From NCBI GenBank assembly GCA_958496175.1, contig OY292277.1:52091050-52155049 (forward strand): a stretch of 64,000 bases of DNA, read 5' to 3'. Below are positions 47,334 to 60,116 of the stretch, one piece after another. The translations under genes and the position numbers were made by a program. The DNA is from Sisyra terminalis. Taxonomy: Eukaryota > Arthropoda > Insecta > Neuroptera > Sisyridae. Below the pieces are notes generated by a model. That model ran no database searches. It had not been told where the DNA came from and worked only from the letters and a program-made list of their open reading frames with translations. Each line of letters starts with the position of its first letter. Within the stretch, counting starts at the first letter, position 1.

Positions 47334-50300
47334 AGTAGGAAACTAGAAACAGCGCTGTAGTGCAATAGTTTTTCTTAGGCGTAGTGCAAAAAAATAAAAA
47401 AAAAAGATTTTTTCCAGTCTAATATTTTAAAGTTCTAGGAAAATCTATGATTTTTTTAACAAATCGAAATATTTTTTTCAAACATTGTTAGTTAAAACTT
47501 CCCCTTAAGATATCCCCCAAAAAATTACTAATAAGCTTTTTTTTATAAAATTTAACATTTCAATACTTTAAAGCTAATATTTCCAATTATTTTGTACTAA
47601 AAAATATAATTTTAGCACTTTTCTTTTGATTTCAAAAAAATTACTCCGTAGAAAATTTGAAAAATTGTAATTATAGGTTTTTCTAACATATCTTATTTTA
47701 GTGAAGTTTAAAATTTTCTTTAATCAGTCAAATAAAAAATCAACGTTTCATAACATCTTGAAGTATAATTTTACGTTTCCAAAACTTTTATGATTCTTTT
47801 TATCATTTCTAGTTTCGAAAATATATCAGTTTTGTAGAAAATTTATTTTTTATTGTCATAAATTAAAATTATAGATAGAGATCATGCCTCAAAAAAAATA
47901 CTCCCGAGAGTTCATTCCATTAAAGTTTGAATTAAACTTCCCATAGAATATATCAACAATTTAAGTAATTTTTTTATAAAAATACAAATGGCGTTAGAAT
48001 AGTCAATTTGAATCATATTGTGCGAAATTCTTTCATTCTTTGCACTCAAGTGTTTAGTTTTCATTATTACGACATTACTCCATTACCGAAGTGTTACTAC
48101 ATTATGGAAATGTGGAAATAACATTTCCAAAGTTTTTTAACATTACAATGAAAAGATATTTTAATGTAAATTAGCATAATCTTAAAAAGTTTCCTTTCTT
48201 TCATTTTCACACTTGAAAAATTACAATTTTTGACACAAAAAGTATCTTGTCACGACTGCGTTCATGTAAATCAGATTCAAGGAAAAACTGTTTTTTTCTC
48301 AAACTTTCGCCAACAGTCATTTTTTGCAAGTTCGTTTTTTTTAATTTAACAATAAATAGGAAGAATGGCAGAAAAACTTTTTTGCAACCAATATCATTAG
48401 GACAATCTTATTTAGATCCATTTCCAAATTAAAACTTTTCCAACTATTCTGAATGTGGAACAACGAGAAAATGTTACATAACCGATAGCTCTGTTCCGCA
48501 ACTTTAGAAATAAAATCTCGTTTAAAATAGCGAACTAATAGTTTCCTGTTTGGCCATTGTGATAGGACTATTGTTTACTATATATTGCCTGCAGTCCTGC
48601 CAGCTACGGATGCAGATTTTGCATTGTAAGAGACGTTTTATATTTGTTAAAGCAGGACAAACGTGAATAATTCATTTCCCAATTTATTACCACCAAGAAA
48701 AATAAATAAATCGTTGCTTTTTTTCAAATTTATTGTTATTCAACCAAAAAAAATATAATTTAATTTTGATAAAATCCTCTTGATAGTTCTAAAAAATGTG
48801 TTTACACGTAATAAATTTTTTGTTTGCAATTTTTTTCAAAGATTATATCTTTCATGAAACAGGAATGTATTAGCTAATATTTTGTTGTTTTATTTTTTGA
48901 AATTTTATATGAAAAAAATATGCAAATTTAGTGGAACAAGCCAATATTTACATTGACAAGCAAATGTTTACGACGGTCCTGATAAGCTAGATCAAAAAAG
49001 TGACGTAAAATACCAGGTACAGGCCGGTCTAATGGATAATAAATATCGAAGTCACACGTCATGAAAAATATGAGGACAACAAAATGACATTAAGAACGCC
49101 AGAAGAAGGAAAGAGAACGAAAAACGGAAAAAAGCCGCAAAAAACCAGCCACCACCATCATCAAATCATTTACATATTCCTTCAACGATACTTTAGCTGT
49201 CAAATGTAAAACATATTTAAATATCTTTGGAATTTTTCGTGCATGATTCCTATTCATAAAAGACTAACAATATTCCTGTTAGGTTTCAGTCAAGCTTTAC
49301 GAGCAAAGCTTCTATTAAAAATCCCACTCGCATATTATATTTTATATTCCCACACAACTGCAATTCAATATTTTCCAAATAAATTAAAAATTGCTTTATA
49401 AATATGTCGCGAAATTTTCTTCAAATGTTGAGCATTTTATAACTACATTTGGATTATATGGGAATAAGAAATCGTCGCATGCAAATGTTCGAGAAAATTA
49501 ATAAAAAGTTTTCGTATATAAATGCATATATAAAGTGCAAACAAACAGTCATGAATCATTTACGATGAAAATGAAACAGTTACCAAGTAAAATGTGCAAC
49601 GAAACAATTTTCTATAAATCATAAAGTAGAAATATTATACTTTCATATCAATCGTATTTTCAGACACAAAGTCTCGTTTGAACTTATCGCAATCTTACGA
49701 TTAAAATATACAGGTGGTTAATAGAAAATGCAATAAGTTGAATTTTTTGCAATGAAATTTGATTTATAAAGATGAGGCAAAAACTTATGGATACAGAAAT
49801 TTGGAGCTTTGAAGCTTTGATTTTTAATTCCTAAACATTTTTATATGAATTATATAAGTCGTAGACAAATCGGTACTTCATTTCCTTGGAAATACTTCAA
49901 CAAATCTTTAATGAATGTTTCGTCTTAATAATGATTTTTCTTGCACCTTTTTCAATGCAGTAGTTAAGATTTTATTCTATTAGATATTTTTTTTTTCGAT
50001 TTAAAAGAACACTCAGTTTTCGATACTTGCTAGCTTACAGATTAAGATATCCTATATTTAAATTTTCTTCCTTATAATTAAGTGTTGAATTTTTCTTCTT
50101 GAGACTAACAGGTGTCCATTTTTCTTGAAAACCAACATTAAAATGCCAATGGAACTTAGGGCATTATGTGTAATAAACGTTGAATTGACACCAAATACAA
50201 AATGTGATAGTTTTTCAAGTAGTACTAAGTAGAATACAAAAAAAAAAAAAGTTACCTTTTTTTGAGAATAAGCGGCTCTTTTTTTTCCCTGCAGTTCTGC

Positions 50301-50619
50301 AGCTGATTTAAGCTAATTTAAGTTTATAATATTCAATGCTTATAGAAACCAAATATCTTATCAAATCATTGAAAATGCATTTTTTTTTCAAATGGGAAAA
50401 ATAGTTTGAAGTTCATAAAATTTATTAAATTTGTATTTTCATTAAACTTTCAAAACCAATATAAAAGAAAACTGGTCTGAGCAAAAGTTTTTCATGATTC
50501 CACTGTATGTTTATCGGTGGTTTAAGAAGCGATTAAAGAAGTAATTGATTATTATGCAGTACATTTACCGTCCAGAAAAAAATTAAAGTTTAAAAATTTA
50601 AAAATTAAAGTTTGTCTGT
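47334..50619. other. Non-coding stretch
   Basis: There is no recognisable gene. Short ORFs such as 48247-48432 lack motifs. Patches at 48580-48630 and 49080-49170 (purine-rich with CAGCCACCACCATCATC) are less AT-rich. No repeat structure was identified. Confidence 0.45.
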
Positions 50620-50890
50620 TTTCATGACATCTTTCCTATATTCTATCAACCCTATGGGCTTAATGATATCACCTTCCATGTTTTCCTGTCCTGTGGAACA
50701 GGACTTTAAGTAGTCAATAGAAAGTCAGCTCCTTTACATGATCTAGAGAATCTTCCTTTGCCTTCCAGTTTTCTTTCAACTGTTAGTAGTTTCATTTTTC
50801 CAGCTTTCCTAGCCATATGACCGAAGTACTGCAAATATACCAAGTTAATTCTTCTTATGAATCCATAACGTATGTTAAGTTTTTGCATAT
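50620..50890 (-). pseudogene. LINE reverse-transcriptase C-terminal relic
   Basis: On the minus strand a frame reads LNIRYGFIRRINLVYLQYFGHMARKAGKM, then VERKLEGKGR and, after a disrupted stretch, a PQDRKTWKVI segment. The YFGH-M-R, EGK-G-GR and DR-W-I spacing is characteristic of the C-terminus of many arthropod non-LTR retrotransposon polyproteins (clade not determined). Stops occur after the GR-rich part. The apparent ORF 50706-51053 runs on into the adjacent inverted repeat and its N-terminal third is not part of the LINE. Confidence 0.7.
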
Positions 50891-51000
50891 TTGATTTATT
50901 TCTTCTTTTTTTTTTGCTCATGATATTGTTAATATGCGGTTGTATAAATTGATGGCTCAATCTTTTGCTTGTCGGTTTTTGAAGTGAAAACTTCTTTATT

Positions 51001-51368
51001 ATAATATTATTTATTTTTAGTAGGATAGTGGAAATGAAAGGATGTAAATCCATATACTATTTATTAATTTAGCGACACGTTTCGGTCCTTTATTAGACCT
51101 TCATCAGGCTTCTAAAAATCATACAAACACATGCTTACAGAATCTTTCAACACATTTTTAATTGTATTTTCTTAATTGTAAATTTTTAATTAAGGTAATT
51201 GAACAATTAAGAATGTTTTGGAGGATTCTGTAGGCATGTATTTGTATGATTTTTAGAAGCCTGATGAAGATCTAATAAAGTACCGAAACGTGTCGCTAAA
51301 TTAATAAATAGTATATGGATTTACATCATTTCATGTCCACTATCCTACTAAAAATAAATAATATTATG
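51001..51368. mobile_element. Penelope-like foldback, about 368 bp
   Basis: The arms (about 51001-51163 and 51205-51368) are inverted copies separated by a short AT-rich spacer. Each contains a phrase like GCCTGATGAAG, then a CGAAACGTGTCGCTAAAT segment, comparable to the terminal CCTGATGATAATAGCC and GAAACGCGTCAT of the PLE relic at 55246-55551. On that basis it is inferred to be a PLE-derived terminal foldback. No TSD was recognised. Confidence 0.68.
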
Positions 51369-52848
51369 TAAATTATGAACACAATCAATTTACAGTCTTA
51401 GGCTAGGCTTGTATGCTAAGGCTTGGCAGTTAACAACTGGTCCTATTATGAAATTAGGAGTACCTACATGGGATATAAAACAACAACAAAGATAAATCCA
51501 CTTCCTCGGTTTTCAAATCCTTCTGGAAACCAAATGTTGTTATTTACCAAAGTATTTTATTATTCGCAATAAAATTAGAGCGGACAAATGAAGAAGGTCT
51601 TACTATAAATTTCATAGTACTTTATCTAAAATCGGTCCGAAATTCATTGCTAAATTTGATACAATAGGTAATGACGTTGATCAAACATACAAGAACTAGG
51701 ATTTAAAATCATTAATTTAATATAATTTCATATCTTTGGTATCTATTCAATTTTACATAACACATTTAAAAATCAATGGTCAAAGATTTTCAACGTTAAA
51801 TCGTAATACTTTTAATGACCTATTGCGGAAATTTTCCATTATTATTGTTCTGATTATAATGCATGGACTTTTTGGTACGTAAAAATTTTTTTTTTTTCGG
51901 GCTTTTTCTTTTTTTTTGTAATGCACAGGAAAATATTTTTATTGGTAACATATTCTCAAAAATTTGATAAAAGTGATGCAAAGAAACTATTAAGTGAAAA
52001 AATAAAATAAATATTATAGGCAAAATTTGAAAACATATATAAATTTCTTGAATTATATATACCTTTAAGTATCGTAGTTTACAATAAGATAAAAAATCGA
52101 AAGTTTCTGGTATTAAAAATAAATTTCTGGACTCACTAACCCATAAATTATTCAAAAATTGAAATATTTAAAAAACGGTGAAGTTAAGTTCATTGTTATA
52201 GGTGGCACAAGGATCTAGGATTTAATTTAAAACAATCCATAAAAATTTGCAGTTTATGCATTATACAATTCTCAATCGACGAAAGATTAAAATAAAATCA
52301 ATCGACAAGAAAAACATGAAAATTTTCTATGTAAAATAGTAATTCCATCAAGTTTGTTTAACTCAATTATATGTTTCTCGTAACACAAACGACAAATTTA
52401 AAATTCTATGTACCAGCAAAAAAGATTTATTTATTCCAAATGTAAACTTGTGTAGATACTCGAACTCGAATTTGCCCAGAAATACATTGGTATACATATA
52501 CCAATATTTTTTATGCAAATCTCCACTTGAATTGATTCTTTTAAATTATAAAATATTTAACGTTTATTTTCCAGCTCTCATTATAGACTATATGTTCGCT
52601 GGAAAACTATTCGATTTTATGAATAAACGAAGGCTGTATTTACATAGAATGCTTTTGTGAATTTTTAATTAAATTGAATTAAATTTTAGATTGAACCCAG
52701 ATTGAAATTTGATTTGGTGTGTTGTTTGTTAAAGATATTTTCTCTTAACATTAATTGAAATGCCTTTAATGAATTTGTTTTTAGTACTTACTTGGTTTTT
52801 GCTACAAAAAAGGTTTTAGTATTTTTCTGTGGTCTACAACTTAAATAC
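51369..52848. other. Non-coding stretch
   Basis: There is no gene. The 111-codon minus-strand frame at 51820-52155 is dominated by AT-driven codons with poly(K) and poly(N) ends and is not supported. Confidence 0.45.
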
Positions 52849-52856
52849 ATTTACAA

Positions 52857-53866
52857 TAGACTGATTTAAAAAAAAATGATATTTTTTTTAATTATATCAA
52901 AAATATTGTTAGGAATGACAAAAAAAATCCTGTGAAAGTTTAAGCTCTCAATACTAATATTAAGAAGTGCCGCTTCGCAAATTTCGATTTTTCATTTAAA
53001 TAACATGGGAACAATATTCTCTTGCACTTTGGAACTTTATAGCTCACGTTGGTGACAATATTTTGGAATGACTAAGATATATTCTTGTAGAAAATTGAAC
53101 GATCTACAAAAAAGGTCTGTTAGAAGTTTTTGATATATTTATTCCTTCAAAAGTTATTCGAGGTCAAAGTTGAACAAAAGAGAAATTTTAATAATTTTTC
53201 AATTTTTTGACGCAACCATCAATTTTATGACAAAATTTTAGAGGACATTTTTTGTAGAGCACTTTTTTCTTATAACTTATCTTTTAAAAGCTTTTGATAC
53301 ATCTAACAAGTCTTAAGTTATTTGCATTAAACCGAAAATTCCCTGAACTATTATATTTTAAACATAAAAATATTTTTTTTTATTTTAATTAAATAACTTA
53401 GGACCTGTGAAAAATATCAAAAACTTTTACAGAGATAAGTTATAGAAAAAAAAATGCTCTACATAAAATGTCCTATAAAATTTTCTCATAAAATTGATAG
53501 TTGCGTCAAAAAATTGAAAAAATATTAAAATTTATCTTTACTTCAACTTTGACCTCGAATAACTTTTGAAGGAATAAATATATCAAAAACTTGCACGAGA
53601 CCTTTTTTGTAGATCGTTCAATTTTCTAGAAGAATATACCTTGGTTATTCCGAAATATTGTCACCAACGTGAGCTATAAAATTCCAAAATGCAAGAGAAT
53701 ATTGTTCCCATGTTATTTAAATGGAAAATCGAAATTTGCGATGCGACACCTCTTAATATTAATATTAAGAGCTTAAACTTTCACAGGATTTTTTTTTGTC
53801 ATTCCCAGCAATATTTTTGATATAATTAAGAAAAAAAAAATCATCCTTTTTTTTTGAATCAGTCTA
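52857..53866. mobile_element. 1-kb foldback element with perfect 8-bp TSD
   Basis: Two inverted arms of about 480 bp (52857-53335 and 53385-53866) surround a spacer of about 50 bp. Both ends begin TAGACTGATT and continue into an A-run. The flanking octamer ATTTACAA occurs at 52849-52856 and 53867-53874, a perfect TSD that shows transposition of the whole palindrome. An 8-bp TSD suggests hAT-type mobilisation, although the termini do not show a canonical hAT motif. No coding capacity is seen. A single-arm relative occurs at 23300-23670. RNA from it would fold into a long hairpin. Confidence 0.9.
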
Positions 53867-53874
53867 ATTTACAA

Positions 53875-55239
53875 TGTTAATATTGCTGATGTATTTTTGT
53901 ACTGAATAAATTTGATAATTTTGTCAGTACATGTGTTTTAAAATTTGAATACATGTTTTTTATTTGCTTATTTTTTTTTTTTGAAGTTGTAGGTTTAAGA
54001 CAAAGGGACGTAAATAAGAATGACCCTAATGATTCATTCAAAATGAAAATATTGTTTGACATAACACTGTTTCGTCTGAATCAAGAATTAACGTTGTATT
54101 TAGGTGTGGCATCGAATGTGTTAATTTGCAATAAATGTTTTCAAAGAACGACAAGTACAATAATCTTATTATATATATTCAAAGTTACTCAAGTCTTGTA
54201 ACTTGTAAAACGTTACATGTTTCTACAATAGACGAAATAAAAAACGCCGCACATACCTACCTTCCTAACTGTTAAACGAACCATTCACACTTTTCTTTTG
54301 AAAATATCTTTCTCCATCGTATTGTAAAAAAATTAAAAATTCACAGTACAACCGATTGGTTTTCATGGAAATTCTTGGTCACGAAGATTTATCGATTTGA
54401 AATTCATATAATTTAATTAAGACATTTGTTTTATTGAGAATAGAAAACATTAAAAATCAATCGATGTTTTACATCTGTTTTGTTAATGTTGGGAATGTCA
54501 GATAAAAATCTCGAGATTCCTCACTATCCGTATAATATGAAGAGCATCGCATCGTCTAGAAAAAAAGAAGCTAAATAAAAGTCTTAATGGCAAAATAACC
54601 GAAACGATAACCTGACACATATTTCAAAATATTAATAGCGTAAAAATAAAAGATTACCAAAGAAACCCAAAACCGTCGTGGGAAGAACATTTAACCCTTC
54701 TAATGTGTCACCTGTCATATCATTGGAGTTTGATTACATCTTTGTGCCCTCAAATATGTGTACGAAATTTTCGATGTTGTTATTAGAAAATACGACGCAG
54801 TGATCCATCATTCACACAAAGTGTGTGTTATCTTTGTCGTGCAAAGTGTTTCAGTTATTATGGGTGATATTGTTTAAATATTTTGCTTTTTTTGCTGGCT
54901 CATTTTTGGTTGGCCTCCCCGGATACTCGGTACGCCAGGTTTTTGTGCGCTGTCGTGATTTGTAAAGTCAATATCGATCGTACAGGTGTTTTGCATGTGC
55001 TTCATATAAATCGCATTTGGTAGCAGCGATTTCGAATTTAATCCACCTCAATGCTCTTTTGTATAAATAAATCAAAATCAAAAATATGGATTGCAACTTT
55101 GGAGTTTGGTTACCGCAGGCTGCAAAATAGTACAATGGAATTTTGTAAAATCGGTCGAAGAAGCTAAAAATATAACATTGATAAATATTTTATTTATTTG
55201 CGAGTCACAATTAAAAATTAATGAATAATAATATGTCCT
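53875..55239. other. Non-coding; one less AT-rich patch
   Basis: There is no gene. ORFs on opposite strands at 53877-54201 overlap and are treated as chance. The stretch 54820-55030 is less AT-rich, with CCTCCCCGGATACTCGG, and may be a conserved element. Confidence 0.45.
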
Positions 55240-57673
55240 ATGACTCTATTTCTTTATTATGACGCGTTTCAACAGTTTTTGGCTATTATCATCAGGTAAT
55301 GAATATTTTGTCAGTTGTAAACAAATTTCATATAGGTTGTTTGTTTTATATAATTTATCGTTAAGGATGTTATTTGGATCTAGTTTGTGGGCTTTGTATA
55401 CTTCATATTTTTCTAGGGTGTTCATATGTGATCCTTTCTTGCAAATATGTAGTGGCTTAAAATTTGATTCGAAATTAAAGTATTGATAATTTTCGTCATA
55501 AAGAAGTTTTGTAAAATTTGAAGTTGTAGGAGAAATAATACTAGAACTCACTTTGGAGGAGTGAAAAAATGGAATTTAAATTGGTGGAAAGCGATTTTCC
55601 AACCCTTGATTCGAAGACGATACAATCATAAATGCGAACAGGAAAAAAGAGCTATTTGACTTCATTCGAAGATTTCAAATCGTAAGTCAAAATTTCGCTT
55701 TAAGAACAATAAGACCAATGATCGTTGATCGCGATAATGATCAAAATTTGAATAAGAAAATAAGTTGCCAAAATATGAAAAGAAATTTTTTTTTATGGTT
55801 CTCAGTTTACGAATCTTTATTAAGACCGAAGGTCTTAATTGTGCGAAGAAAAATAACCCTTACAAAATCAACGATCTTTATCCACAAAAGTAAATTTTAA
55901 ATTGAAAAATATTAATCCCGGATTACTATTAAGAGTTAAAAAAGAAAATTATTTAAATAACAATAATTTTCTTTGCGATATATGAATTATAAATCGAAGG
56001 AAATATCGTTTCAAATGTTCTGTACTCAAAAGTCACTTTAAACGAGAAATTCTAAGCTTACTTTGTACAAATCAAAGCACTGTAGTTATATGAATGGTGC
56101 AGAATGCATGGGCCAATCATAACACACCGTACAATGCTCAATCCTTAATTCGCCCAATCAGTGGCTTTGTTACTTAAACTTTATAGATTTTAACCAATGA
56201 CATATTCTTGTATCTTCTGAATATCTGAATGTTCTTTATATCCTTTTCCGAATGATCTACCAGTTTGCCCAATCTAAAAATTTTCACAGGAACCACATTT
56301 AATTTTATATATCCCGGTTTTGTTTTTCGTTGTAATTTTGTTGTTCTCCAATGGTTTAAGAATTTTTATCATGTTGTTGTTTTTTTTGAAAATGCGATAC
56401 TGAAATTATTTTTCTTTAGGAAGTTGGCGATTGTAAAAATAAATATATTATTGATGTTCAAATTATTATATTTTTTTATTTTCTTTTGGTGGAATTGGAA
56501 GAATGGAAATTTTAATAAATTTCGATAATATTTTGCCTACGATTGAGCTGTTGTATCCGTTAGTAACGGGTATATGTTTAATTATATTAATTTCTTTTTC
56601 ACGAGCTTTGGTGCTAAGAGGAAATTTGATCTCTCTGTATACTAAACTATTGTTAGCTGCCATTTTTTGGTTTCTTGGGTGAAATGATGCTTAATGGATG
56701 GTTGGGTTCGTTGTTATTGGTTTTCTGTATATATTGTATGACAACTTTCCATTTTCATTGATGATTGTTGTGTCTTAAAGGTTGATTGTTCCATTTAGTT
56801 TGTGAATAATACCATAATATCAATCTGTTGAGTAGTTTCATTAAATAATATAAATGCATCGTCTACATATCTCCCATAATTTGTTATTTTATTTTTGTAA
56901 GTTTTGTGCATAATATAATTATTTTCAAAGTTATTCATGTAAATGTCGACTAGTAGCCCTGATTAAGGGGAACCCATGACCAAGCCTTCCTTTTAGTGGT
57001 AAAAGTGAAATAGTTTTGTTGTAAGATGGTGGTTATCAAGTTCATTATATCGTTGATTACCATATAATTATATATTTTTGATGTCATAAAATTATATTCC
57101 ACAATTTTGACTGTTTCTTCAACAGGGACATTTGTATATAAGTAAACAATGTCCATTGATGCCATTTTGATGTTCTGTGGTAGTTTTAGGTCTTTAGTAT
57201 AATTCATAAATTCATATGTGTTTTTTAATAAATAATTTTCTTTCAGTTGCCTGATTTGGTAGTTGAACTAATTTTTTGGCTAACCAATATCCAGGAGCAA
57301 GTTTGTAATCCACTACCTGGTCGGATTGGCATATTTATATTATAGATTTTGGGAAAGCTATGAACTATTGGAGCTTGAGGATTTTTTTTGAAAATTCGTT
57401 CTTAAAAAGGTAATGATTTCGATTATCTTTCCTTTATTGGATTTTGTGATATAAGCGTTATTTTTGTGTAGATTTCCTTTTATATTATTAATGTTGAGTT
57501 GATCTTGATAGAATTAAGATTTAATTTTTTAAATTATTTCAAGTAAATTTTATGTTAAACTTTTGTGTTTTTTTTATGATAGATCGTGCTTTGTTCTGGA
57601 GGTCTTGTTCTGGAAGTGTTCTAATGATTGATTCTCATTTGAGTATATCTTGTAATATATTGTTATTTTGGAA
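55240..57673 (-). pseudogene. Penelope-like retroelement with RT and GIY-YIG remnants
   Basis: On the minus strand the parts appear in PLE order. An N-terminal NAYITKSNKGK segment (about 57445) is followed by LPKIYNINMPIRP (about 57350) and SMDIVYLYTNVPVEE with the motif-A Asp at about 57151-57153. Next come KEGLVMGSP (about 56965-56990) and YGRYVDDAFILF with YVDD at 56858-56869. Then NNSLVYREIKFPLS and KEINIIKHI-TNGY (56663-56560), TGIYKIKCGSC and IGQTGRSF of the GIY-YIG nuclease (56318-56228), and a C-terminal KPLHICKKGSHMNTLEKYE (55480-55400). Stops and frameshifts are frequent, including a stop at the YIG tyrosine. About 600 bp of unrelated sequence (about 55555-56200) splits the GIY-YIG domain. 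Confidence 0.9.
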
Positions 57674-57864
57674 CTTTGATGTCTTCTGAAACTTCTATTA
57701 AAATTCCAAAATAATACTTTGTTACAAAATATACTCAAATGAGAATCAATAATCAGAACATTTCCAGATTGAAGCACGATCTATCATAAAAGGAAGCTTA
57801 GAAAAGTTTAAAATTAAATTTACATGAAATTATTAACAAAATTAAATCTTCATTCCATCAAGAT
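57502..57864. repeat. Inverted duplication at the PLE 5' side
   Basis: The left arm (57502-57673) and right arm (57704-57864) are inverted copies sharing AAGCACGATCTATCATAAA, ATACTCAAATGAGAATCAAT and ATCTTGAT landmarks. The left arm lies within the minus-strand PLE reading, so the right arm is a plus-strand partial copy of the same element. Head-to-head partial copies are a known feature of PLE insertions. Confidence 0.8.
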
Positions 57865-60116
57865 ATTTGCTAGGCGTAAATCATATTATTTCCTATGAAA
57901 TATTAACAATAACATGGAATATTTTATCATAAATAAACAAATAGTTTCATAATATATTTAGAGAGAAAACCCGAAAACTTTTAAGTACTCTTCAAAAGAA
58001 AATTTCAGTTACATTGAACACATTATAATGAAATAATTTTGACTCATTTCAAATGATTTTTATGATGGACAAAAGTCAAGAAAAAATGCATTTTTTTAAC
58101 CAGAAATCATAAAATTTCACTGCCCTCTCCTGCGTCTTGTTCTACTTTTGCCGAGAAAAACCAGGTTGAACTCATGAACTATATACGTAATTTTATCACA
58201 AAAGAAAAACAAGTTTCCACACCCTGATACAATCTAATTGTATTTTCTTCGTAAGGCACAATTTGGTTGGAAGAAAAAAATTCCTCGTCTCCTAATAAGA
58301 AATTATCTTTTTATGTCAATATATAGTGAAAAATAGGAAAACAAAATCTCAATATGATTTTGATGGATTAAATGTCAAAGTGACGAAAAATAAAAAGAAG
58401 ATAGATTGTAATGCTAACAAAACCAATAAGCTTCTTATATTTTTTTGCAGAACACTTTTCTTTGTTTTCGTTAAACGAAAAAAAATTTCGCACGCAAAAA
58501 AAATTCTCGCATTTTTTTTCGGTGAAAAAGAATTTGCTGCTATAAGAGGAACAGAACAAAAGCGCATTAAGAGGAGGTTTTTTCCGTGGACCACATTTTT
58601 TTCCTTTATGAATTAAAACGGCATTTTTTGCTATAAATCTCCAACTTACTGCTGGTAAATAGTGCAACGACTATGCAGTAATTTTCACTGTTTTTTTTTA
58701 TCAAAACGTATGAACCTCTGCAAGGTTTGTAGCAATTAGAAATGATGTAAAAATGAAGAAAGTTTTTCTTGTCCTTAAAAAGGCCTTAAAGATTCTAGAA
58801 CTTCAATATTCTAAATATTAAATTAATAATAATTAATCATATTTACAGCATTCTATAAACGATTTTAAGTATAATATTTTTACAATTTTGTTGACTTAAA
58901 TTTTGATTAAAAGTTCTTTCTTGTATTTGCCTTTTGACCTTCCTTTTTTAACTAATTTCCCTTTACTATATTGTTTAACAATTTTCTTCGGTTTTTTGAA
59001 ACCTTTTTAGCCTCTAAATTAAAAAAAATACTAAAATTTCAGTTAAACATAGTTTCAATTAGTATTAAATAGGATTTTATTGTATAATTGCAATATTTGA
59101 ACCAAATCAATTATAATTCATTCCCTTTACATTACTGCTTGTTTTATATGACATATAAAATATATAAATAATTTGTAGAGAATTTTCTTGAAAACTAATG
59201 ACTTTTACCCATTGCAAATTGCTCCGACAATATAACACAATTAAAATTCAAATAAGTTAAAATTTTATTGATTATCTTTCAAAGATGAAGTTGAGCATTC
59301 TTCTTACTTCTATTCTACGAATACTATATACTATAATAGCAATAACTTTAATTTTTTTTTTCTGATATTTATAATTTTTTACATTGAACCAAACACAATA
59401 TCAATATCAAACTAGAGAGTATAATTTATGATTTGTGCAACTAATTAAGAAAAAAATATTTTTACAGATTTTATCAATTATTTTAAAATGAAAATATCTT
59501 TCCGTTACAGAAAGCTTCATCTTCCTGAGAGGTGATATAATTGGTAAGGACCAGTGTAACTAAAAACTGTGAGCTTTTCTAAATCAATTTTATTGTACAG
59601 ATAAAAGTGGTCGATCAATGATTTGGATCGATCATCGTTTCCAAATGAACTTCGGAGAAGTGGATGCGAATCGTTCAAGAATCATCAATCGAATTCATCA
59701 AAAAATCAATTTGCAAAAATGATATCGAATTACAAAAACACAACAGAATTAACTACAAAATAAGTGTTGTGAAATAGTGTTCAATATATCAGTGAACCTA
59801 AAGTGAAAGATTAAAAAAAATCCCCAAAAAATAAAGAATTTTTTTACTCAATGTTTTTTAACGAGTAGAACATCGAAATTAATAAACATAGAATAGAAAA
59901 GGCATTGAAAATAAATAAATTAATGTATCTTAAGAAAATGTCGTTTCAATTCGACTAACCTCACACTTCTGACTTTTCCAATTCAGATCTTTTTTAAATA
60001 ATGAAATATATAAAAGATAAGCAAGGTACTTAAACAATAAGGTAAGTATGTACTTTCTATTTCATAGCTACTTTACGTTACCAACAACGCATACATCGAA
60101 AACAATTTTAACTTGT
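57865..60116. other. Non-coding stretch
   Basis: Three ORFs of 81-99 codons overlap on both strands at 58326-58667; mutual overlap, lysine and phenylalanine bias and no motif argue against coding. Around 59590-59700 several GATCGATC-like words occur, similar in flavour to the adjoining satellite but without alignment. No other structure is seen. Confidence 0.45.

Noticed and set aside
58326..58667. Three overlapping ORFs of 81-99 codons on both strands
   Set aside because: Mutual overlap, lysine and phenylalanine bias and no domain indicate a chance lack of stops.
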